Below the pieces are notes generated by a model, which saw only the letters and a list, made by a program, of their open reading frames with translations, was not told where the DNA came from and did not search any database. A DNA stretch of 64,000 nt from Xiphias gladius (taxonomy: Eukaryota; Chordata; Actinopteri; Istiophoriformes; Xiphiidae). Location: contig NC_053404.1 of the NCBI RefSeq assembly GCF_016859285.1, positions 14,044,605 to 14,108,604 of the forward strand, given 5' to 3'. Numbering within the stretch: the first letter of the stretch is position 1; each line of letters starts with the position of its first letter. This document shows positions 53,027 to 64,000 of this stretch, one piece after another. Made by a program: the position numbers and the translations under genes.

Positions 53027-54053
<1,027 letters not shown>

Positions 54054-55394
54054 TAGTGTCAAAAAAACCCCACCAAAATGGTTCTGGACGAGTGGCAGGC
54101 TCGGTCCACAGATGCGACAGTGAGAAAGTTGCTGTCAAACCTGATGAAGGTGGAGAGATATGACATTGTGGAGGATCTTCGCCCTTTGATAGGTGCGTTG
54201 AAATGTTGTTCCCCTATTGTTGGGACACGTGCATAATATTGACCAATTTATAGAATAAGCTTGTTTCCATTGCATGTTTTCTGTCCTTGTACTTCAGGAA
54301 ATGATTCACATACGTGAATTCCTTCTTTGCAAAAATGTTTTACCCAGATTCTAATTGTATTAAGAAACATTTTCTCAAATAAAGTAATTGTTAATGTATT
54401 AATATAAATTTGTATTCAAAATACATTTTAAATAATTCTATCCACACTTCCCTCAATTTACTGCAAACTTCTGTATTTGTGTGTGTGTTTATGTGTGGTT
54501 TGCACTTATACACATATACCATATATCATCTCTTCTGGATCAGATGAGGATGTCAGGAGGCACTGTGAGAATCTGAAGAAGAAGGCTGATCCCACAGTTC
54601 AGGTTCCTGAGGTGGACAGCTGTGTCTCTCGCACCCCTGAGGTATCACCCTGGAGGACGAAGGTCAGTATTAGTGATCCTGGAGACACCTACTGATGTGG
54701 GAATTACAACAGAGGCAGGTTTGAGTACTTTGGCAGGTTTTATATGTCTTTCTGTCTGTGGATAGATTTTGTCACCACGATACCATCATAACCATGCAAG
54801 ATACAGTCATGAAACTTTACAGGTGTGTAGTTGAGATCAAAATGAAAGGCCGAGCTCAAAGATGGGTGTGGTCCGAGCAAGGGTGCTGGAAGTAGGGGGG
54901 TTGGAAGTAGGGAAGGGGCCATTGGACCTCCACTTTATGCCCCTAGCCTACATTCGTTTGAGTTCACAGATCACTGTATCCCAGTTTCAATCATTCCTGT
55001 CCACTCTAACACAATAAGTAAAAGTACAGATCATTTTGCAATGGGAATCACACCAGCTTCAACAGCTGCCGGAAATGTAGTAATGACTACTGAGTACTCA
55101 TGGGTCAGAACGTCAGCATGTTGACAGGCATCGTGGCTGGTGTGATCCCATTGCAAGATGGCCTCTAGGTGACACACAGTGATTTGTTTCTATATACTGA
55201 ACATATCCCTGAAAAGTATGAAGTCTGTCAGCAACTTCTGTCAGCAATAATTGCACAATTCAGCACAATTTAACTAATCATTGCTTCTCTTAAAAAGGTG
55301 TATGACATTGTTGCTACAGCCACATTTGGGCTGCTTTTTAGGTTACAAAGTACCTCCAAATCCAGAACATTTTAAGTAGTTTTGGTCAGAGATA

Positions 55395-55620
55395 AGAAGC
55401 TGTGGTGGAAAATAACTAAATACATTTACTACACTACTGTAATTAAGTACAGTTTCAAGGTACTTGTACTTTTATTTGAGTATTTCCATTTTATGCAGCT
55501 TTACACATCTACTTCACTACATTCAAGTGGGAAACTTTTTACTGCACAACATTTATCCGACAGCTATAGTTACTAGTTACTTTGCAGATTAATATTTTAT
55601 ACAAAAAAGTTATGATCAGC
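55395..55620. repeat. dispersed AAGTAC-type repeat copy
   Basis: GGTGGAAAATAACTAAATAC, GTACTTGTACTTTTATTTGAG and TTAGTTACTTTGCAGATTA style blocks match the repeats at 21165 and 52587. Its right half also survives in copy 2 at 61979-62050, so the insertion predates the duplication. Confidence 0.7.
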
Positions 55621-55725
55621 CTGTAAAATAAAATGATTTGTTAAAGACTAAAGTCCACAACAGTATATAAACTAGTTCAAATTAGCTCTACCAGCTACAA
55701 CAGTAAAATGATGCCTACATGTTAA

Positions 55726-56673
55726 AGGGGCAATATGTAAGTATTTTAGTTAAAAACATTTTTACAAATTAACCAAGATTATCAATAGAATGTGAAGAAA
55801 TAAAAGCTTTGATTTTATTTCAAAGATGGCTATGTTGCAGAAATATCTACCCAAGTTAGCATGCTAACTATCTAGCCCCTGCCCGTCACGCCTCGTAATA
55901 CCATTCTGTACTTCAAGAGGCGATAGTGAGTCACTGTAGCGTCCAGTCTGCCCTCAGTCCAACATGAGAGGATGAAGAAGAAGTAATTGCACGTAGGCTA
56001 TAAACCTGTGTTGCAGCCATCCTCTCTCTGCAACATTCCTCCACTCTTTCCTCAAGCTCAGTTATTGATGCTGCTGCTCTAACTGCTCTTCCTCTCCCTG
56101 TGTTCCTCGACCTCTCATGGTTCATCTTCCCTGTCCCTCTGACTGGGCAGACTGGGAGAGAAATCGTCGTCATCAGTCTAATAATCGAAGAAAACAACCT
56201 ACCAGTTTCACAATCAGATTGCAGATTGCAACCTGTGTGGAAAAAATTATTCCCCAATCCATGCAGGTGTGGCAACATGTCAACAAGTGCCCTCTGCTGA
56301 GGTTAGATTTATTCAAGCTACTGGTTAACGCGACGGTGAGGGTTGAAACGTGGTTGTGATTGGCCAGTGAGCCCAGTCCCGGAACAAGTACGCTCATGTG
56401 CATCCTTACTGACAGGTACACAGAGAGGGCAGGTAAAAATTTGTGGTTTTTTCGTAGGTCCGCAGATGCGACAGCCCACCAGGGTTGTTAACAGTAGGCC
56501 TGATGGCCTGTCTGACTTTGGCACAAAGGAAAGGGAGGGGGCAGAGGGACCAAAAAGTGAATTTCCTTGTTTCTTATGAAAGGCGTGGACACCCCAACTT
56601 TCTGGTAATATGCTGCCCTCTATTTGTATAGGTTATGAATTCAACATTTGGCCAGATCTGACACATTGCCCCT
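55726..56673. mobile_element. non-autonomous TIR element with TTAA flanks
   Basis: Left end TTAAAGGGGCAATATGT (55722) and right end ACACATTGCCCCTTTAA (56661-56677) are inverted repeats with one mismatch over 17 nt. If TTAA (55722-55725 and 56674-56677) is the target duplication, this is piggyBac-like. No transposase is encoded in about 0.95 kb, so it would be non-autonomous. It is missing from copy 2, where the surrounding sequence is also deleted. The superfamily is uncertain. Confidence 0.65.
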
Positions 56674-57410
56674 TTAATGCATCTGTAATAATAATCCAAT
56701 AATGTATATTATACAAATTTAAATCTGAATTGGGCCATTTTGCATTATGAGAACCATCACTGAGTAACTTTACACTGTGGTATTAATACTTATACATAAG
56801 TGAAGGATCTGAGCAACACTAATAATAAGACAGTTGAACTAAACAAATGAGTGAGTTACCATTTCAAACTACACTCTGACCTGTTGTACTGGAACAAAAA
56901 GGATAAAATGTATGTTATAATTAATCTGTTGGCTAAAAGTTGCTGCACATTTGTTCTGCCTGACTTGTTTGTGACTTGTGAGTGCACATCTGTTTTCCAT
57001 TCAACACTAAGAAAACAGAGTATAAGTATGCATAAATGCATGTCAGTTGAAACTAGTGTAATTAGGAACCATGAATAATTAGAATTAATAAAAATTATTA
57101 ACCTGTGACTTCATAATGCACTGATATTAGCCAGTGTTTTCGCGCAAGTGAAACTTGAAATAGTGATGACAGCATTATTTTCCATTGCCAGGTTTCATAC
57201 AGGAAAAGCTCCAGCTAGCCTCTTAATCGGACAGTTCATCTGAAGCCCTAATCACACATCTGCACCATTGTAGCGTTCCACTTCTCTGCACAGTCTTGTG
57301 GTTTCCGTATAATGCTTCTGCTTTACATTTGTGAAGTACTGTTTTTTTCAATTTTTTGCAAGTGTACATGTTATCTTGGGTTGCAACCCGTTGCACAATA
57401 CTCACCTTAA

Positions 57411-57659
<249 letters not shown>

Positions 57660-58118
57660 TAACCATTTCCAGGTCTATTCTTTTGATTTGGCTTTTTACT
57701 TTGATTAAAACTTGAAAAACTGACTGAGAAAACACTGGCCCATGGGGCAGGGTCTGGTCCTTAAACTCCAAGTGGGTCAGTTCAAACAGACAGGGCAGCC
57801 AAAGCAAATTCACGTGTGCTCGATCCTGTGCTTTTTAATTCGGGTGCAACACAGACTCCTGTATGCACAGTCATCCAGAGTGTATTTACGCACTGGTTGT
57901 GTTCCAGACCTGACTGCTCATCAACAGTCAGCAAAATATATTCTACTATCTGCTCTGTCAATAATCTGCGTGGACAAAAAATAAAAATGGAAGTTCAGAG
58001 ATACAAAAGACATGAAAGTTTCAGGCATTGTGGAAAGCTGAAGTTGACTAATAATAGTTTCATTGTAAATTTGGATACAGAAAGTCTCTTGAGATCAAGA
58101 AATCAAAGTTTCCTGTGA

Positions 58119-58280
<162 letters not shown>

Positions 58281-58312
58281 TAATGTCTGTAATCTTCACT
58301 GCTATCTTACAG

Positions 58313-59969
58313 GGTGATTTTTGAACTTTTGTGGAGGGATTACTTCAAGTTTGTGGGTGTCAAGTATGGAAACAGACTATTTCAGGTCAAAATGTTGCTA
58401 GCTTCCTCACAAAGGATCTTGGCCTGGACTGGAGGATGGGGGCTGAATGGTTTGAATCCCTTCTGGTGAGTAGTGGAGTCCAGCCATAACTAATCATGCA
58501 ATATATGATTTAATTATTGTTATTTTGTGGAACACTTTGTTCCTTTTATTTTAGTGTATAGATTGGCCTCATCATTTTAAATTTTCCTCCAAAGATTGAC
58601 CATGATGTCAGAAGCATGAATTGTTTGTTTCATTTCCGTTTAACATTTTTTCTGGAGCTTGGCATTGTTTGCATTAAAACACAAAATGTCATAGTCACAA
58701 TTTGTTACGGATGGTATTGCTGTCACATGATGGTAATGAAACCAGTACAAATGTGAGCAAAGCTTTGAAATGGAAATTTCAGTCTCTGATTTTTTTAAAT
58801 TATGCTTGGTTACCCCTTCATCTGCTACAGGGTGACTACGTCCGGCAGTGGGTTCCAGAGTTGCAGGGGATCAGGGGAGCTGACGTGCACACACCCTGGA
58901 CCCTCAGCACTGCTGCACTGTCACATGCTCATGTGTCCCTTGGTGAGACCTACCCCACCCCCATTGTCATAGCGCCTGAATGGAGCAGACACATTAACAC
59001 GAAATCGGTGGGTGTTTGAGAAGAAGGAAGTGGATAGTATGATTGCGTGCTGCAGCTAGAATAGCCTTTTTTTTTTTTTAAATCCTTCATTGTTGCAAAC
59101 AACAGTGGTGGAATGTAAGTACATTTACTCAAGTGCTTTATGTACTTTAAGTACATTTTTTTAGGCACTTGTACTTTACTTGAGTATTTCTATTTTATGT
59201 TACTTTATACTTCTACTCCACTACAGCTCAGAGAGATACATTGCACTTTTTACCCCACTGTAATTATTCAACAGTAGCGTAAAAACTTTCCAGTTACCTT
59301 ACAGTTAAAGGTTTTACCTAAAACAACATATGATATGCCTATCAAATACAATGCACTGTTAATTATTAAACCAGTTGTTCCCAACATTTTTTGGCTTGCT
59401 TACAAAATAACTGTGTCTGGTTGTGGCCCCTTGTCACGTTTCAGATTTTGATGAGTTGTTAGCAGTTCCACCAAAGAAGTAGCACCCCTCTAAACTTGTC
59501 AAATAGTTTAATAAGATAACTGTTCAAAGTCCAAACAGGTCAAATTATCCAATATTTTACAAAAAAGCAAAGATTAGAGAAAAACCTGGAAAATAGAGTG
59601 AAGACCTGTGTAGCAGAACTTTCTTTTTCCATTCTTTCTACCCCATTATTTATCTCACAACCCCACAGATCTATCTCAACCTCTGAAGGGGGCCCAACCC
59701 CTAGGTTGGGAGCCGTTAGACTAACTGTATATAAAGTAGTTAAAATTAGCTTGATCTCTCTTTTTTTTTTTTACTTTGGATACTTTTTTTAATTTATACT
59801 TATGTAGGATTTTGTCTGTCTTCTTTTCGAGTTCCACAATAAGGTTTTCCTTTTTTTTCAGAGCGGCACAGGGCCTTCACCAAGAGGAAAGAAAGGCCCA
59901 TCTCATACTTCCAAACAGCATCGGGACAGAGGCATAGATTTCTATTTCTCCAAAGGCAAAAACCTGTGA
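58313..59969 (+). pseudogene. cry-dash: CRY-DASH 3' fragment pseudogene (copy 2)
   Basis: Exon 9 (58313 to about 58389) is fused directly to the middle of exon 11 (ends 58465) by a roughly 380-nt deletion with a CAAA microhomology, removing exon 10 and half of exon 11. Exon 12 keeps only its first 15 nt (58594-58608) because a 117-nt deletion joins it to intron 12. Exons 13 (58831-59007) and 14 (59862-59969) remain open and nearly identical to the functional gene. Exons 1-8 were never present because the duplicated unit starts in intron 8. No plausible start or complete FAD domain remains. Confidence 0.92.
59103..59836. repeat. dispersed AAGTAC-type repeat, longer duplicate
   Basis: The left part matches 52587-52860. 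The right part (about 59372-59836) is missing from copy 1 and contains GTTCCCAACATTTTTTGGC and later CCCCTAGGTTGGGAGCC, an inverted-looking pair typical of a common teleost repeat. It ends in GTTCCACAATAAGG, shared with copy 1. Confidence 0.6.
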
Positions 59970-60833
59970 TTTGACATTAAGTACTAAAAACGTGGATGAT
60001 GCTCTGAGGATGGAAGATCCACTGATGCAAACCTGGACTGTTGCTGTAAAATCTGTGTTGCACATATTTGTGTTAATTTAGGGAAGTTGTCATGAGGATT
60101 TGATGAAATGCATGTTCCCACTTACACTTGAATAGTTGAACTTGTTTGATCTACATTTATGCCATACCTTTCACATACTGTTTGCTATGTTTGCTGTTGT
60201 GCTGCAGCAACAGGGAAAGGCACACTGTGGTTTTGTTTTGATGCAGTGGCTCAGTTAGAATGATCTGTTCACTTATATTTTTGTGCAGATTCTATTCCTG
60301 CAATTTTCTTATGCGTGTCTGGATGTACAGTTTTTATTACTTTGTGTTAATTTTTAAGGTTTGCCTATTTGTGGCATTTACAAAATAAAACACTAAGTGG
60401 GAGTTTTTATTATGTGATTTTTGTTATGCAATGTAAATTTCTGAATGCACACAAGAAAAGTGAACAGATACACTTCAACACCCACATCTAGTTATACTGT
60501 ACATTTTACTGAAAGCCATTTTATTAATCGTAAGAAGGATATTTTTCATTTCTGGTAACCAATGCGTTAGTGCCAGGAAATTAACAAGTGTAGTCCTGTG
60601 GAAGAGCACTTCTTGGGCAAAGTGGGAGGGTAAACTACATCTCCTCCCCTCTGTGACGAAGTCCATCGCAAAGACTATTCAACATCACTTCCGTGTTCTG
60701 TAGTTAGGTAGGCTGTGAACCCCTGAAGCAATCGCCCAGTCTGTCGTTACCATGTTTACTTTTTTTGTATTTACTTTTTTTGTATTTTAACTAACGCCCG
60801 TCGTCTCACAAAGTCTTCGAAAAACTCTCTAAC
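59970..60833 (+). promoter_or_regulatory. MYD88 5' flank (duplicated CRY-DASH 3'UTR plus promoter)
   Basis: The first half duplicates the CRY-DASH 3'UTR, including its AATAAA near 60383. The second half lies upstream of the MYD88 ATG and carries a CACTTCCG ETS-type site at 60686-60693. No TATA box is obvious near the ATG. The promoter is inferred from position. Confidence 0.45.
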
Positions 60834-63490
<2,657 letters not shown>

Positions 63491-64000
63491 TCATGGATCA
63501 GGCAGTTATTTGCGTTTAAAAGTGCCTTTTTATTCCATCCACTAGATTATGTTGGACAGTGATCAAGTGTGTGCTGTTGCTTGTGATCCACATCCTACTG
63601 GCGTCTGATCCCAAATGTGATTTCCTGTGCGCATATGGTATATATTTCAATGCTACCATTTGTGCCTCCTTTGAAGACGACACATTGATTTCTGTGCATT
63701 ATGAAACTAAAAGTGTACAAGGATACCAAATATCAGCAAAGTTCTTATAAAGCACAAAGCACAAAGCCATTATTATGTTATTAAAATTTCAAGAATAACA
63801 TTGGTTGCACCTGCCTTTCAATATTTTGTATTTATGTGAGTTAAAATAGTGGGGACGATCTGTTTGTATTTCGGGCAGCATGTACTAAACGCTTTGTAAG
63901 GGCTCTGTTTTTTGCGAATGCCACTTCCTCTTATGAGTCAACTTCTACATGAGATTGAAGCTGAAGGAGGAAGAAAACATTGTGATTGTGATACTTCCAC
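63491..64000 (+). other. MYD88 3'UTR and downstream flank
   Basis: AT-rich sequence after the TAA. ATTAAA at 63780-63785 is a possible polyadenylation signal. The 63-codon open frame at 63559-63750 lies within the UTR and is not convincing. No further gene starts before the window ends. Confidence 0.55.

Noticed and set aside
54477-54695. MYD88-like open frame that could suggest a second functional gene
   Set aside because: It covers pseudogene exon 2 only, and runs out of frame because 13 nt are missing relative to the intact copy.
63559-63750. 63-codon open frame after MYD88
   Set aside because: Lies in the 3'UTR, with no domain and no splice signals.

Overview
The window looks like nuclear DNA of a teleost fish, probably a percomorph. 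Genes are split into many exons with GT/AG introns, long CA/TG microsatellites are common, Tc1/mariner DNA transposons are present, and the protein sequences are vertebrate. All four recognisable genes lie on the + strand. No bacterial, viral or CRISPR-like content was seen.

Layout. (1) About 149-5734: the 3' half of a DLEC1-like ciliary ASH-domain gene, 20 exons with its 5' part outside the window. (2) 5735-8480: intergenic DNA with a CA microsatellite. (3) About 8480-47064: a MAP3K3-type kinase gene (PB1 domain plus kinase domain). It has a GC-rich promoter, a 5'UTR exon, a split start codon at 18512-18515, a 45-nt in-frame candidate cassette exon at 19083-19127, and a long 3'UTR. Its introns carry a decayed Tc1 relic (11.4-12.3 kb) and a full-length but inactive Tc1/mariner copy (25982-27531). 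(4) 47977-53026: a complete 14-exon CRY-DASH gene (521 aa). (5) 53886-58263: a broken MYD88 copy. (6) 58313-59969: a broken 3' fragment of CRY-DASH. (7) 60834-63490: a complete five-exon MYD88 gene (288 aa).

The most interesting structure is the tandem segmental duplication that produced (4)-(7). The repeat unit runs from CRY-DASH intron 8 to MYD88 intron 4, with copy 1 at about 51270-58285 and copy 2 at about 58286-63267. This geometry forces asymmetric survival. Only the left CRY-DASH can keep exons 1-8 and only the right MYD88 can keep exon 5, so the inner MYD88 and the inner CRY-DASH are both incomplete from birth. Both have since decayed through a stop, frameshifts, microhomology deletions and repeat insertion.

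Exon limits were read by eye from GT/AG sites and phase continuity, and every exon join in the three complete or partial genes keeps frame. Gene names rest on recalled protein families. No database search was run.
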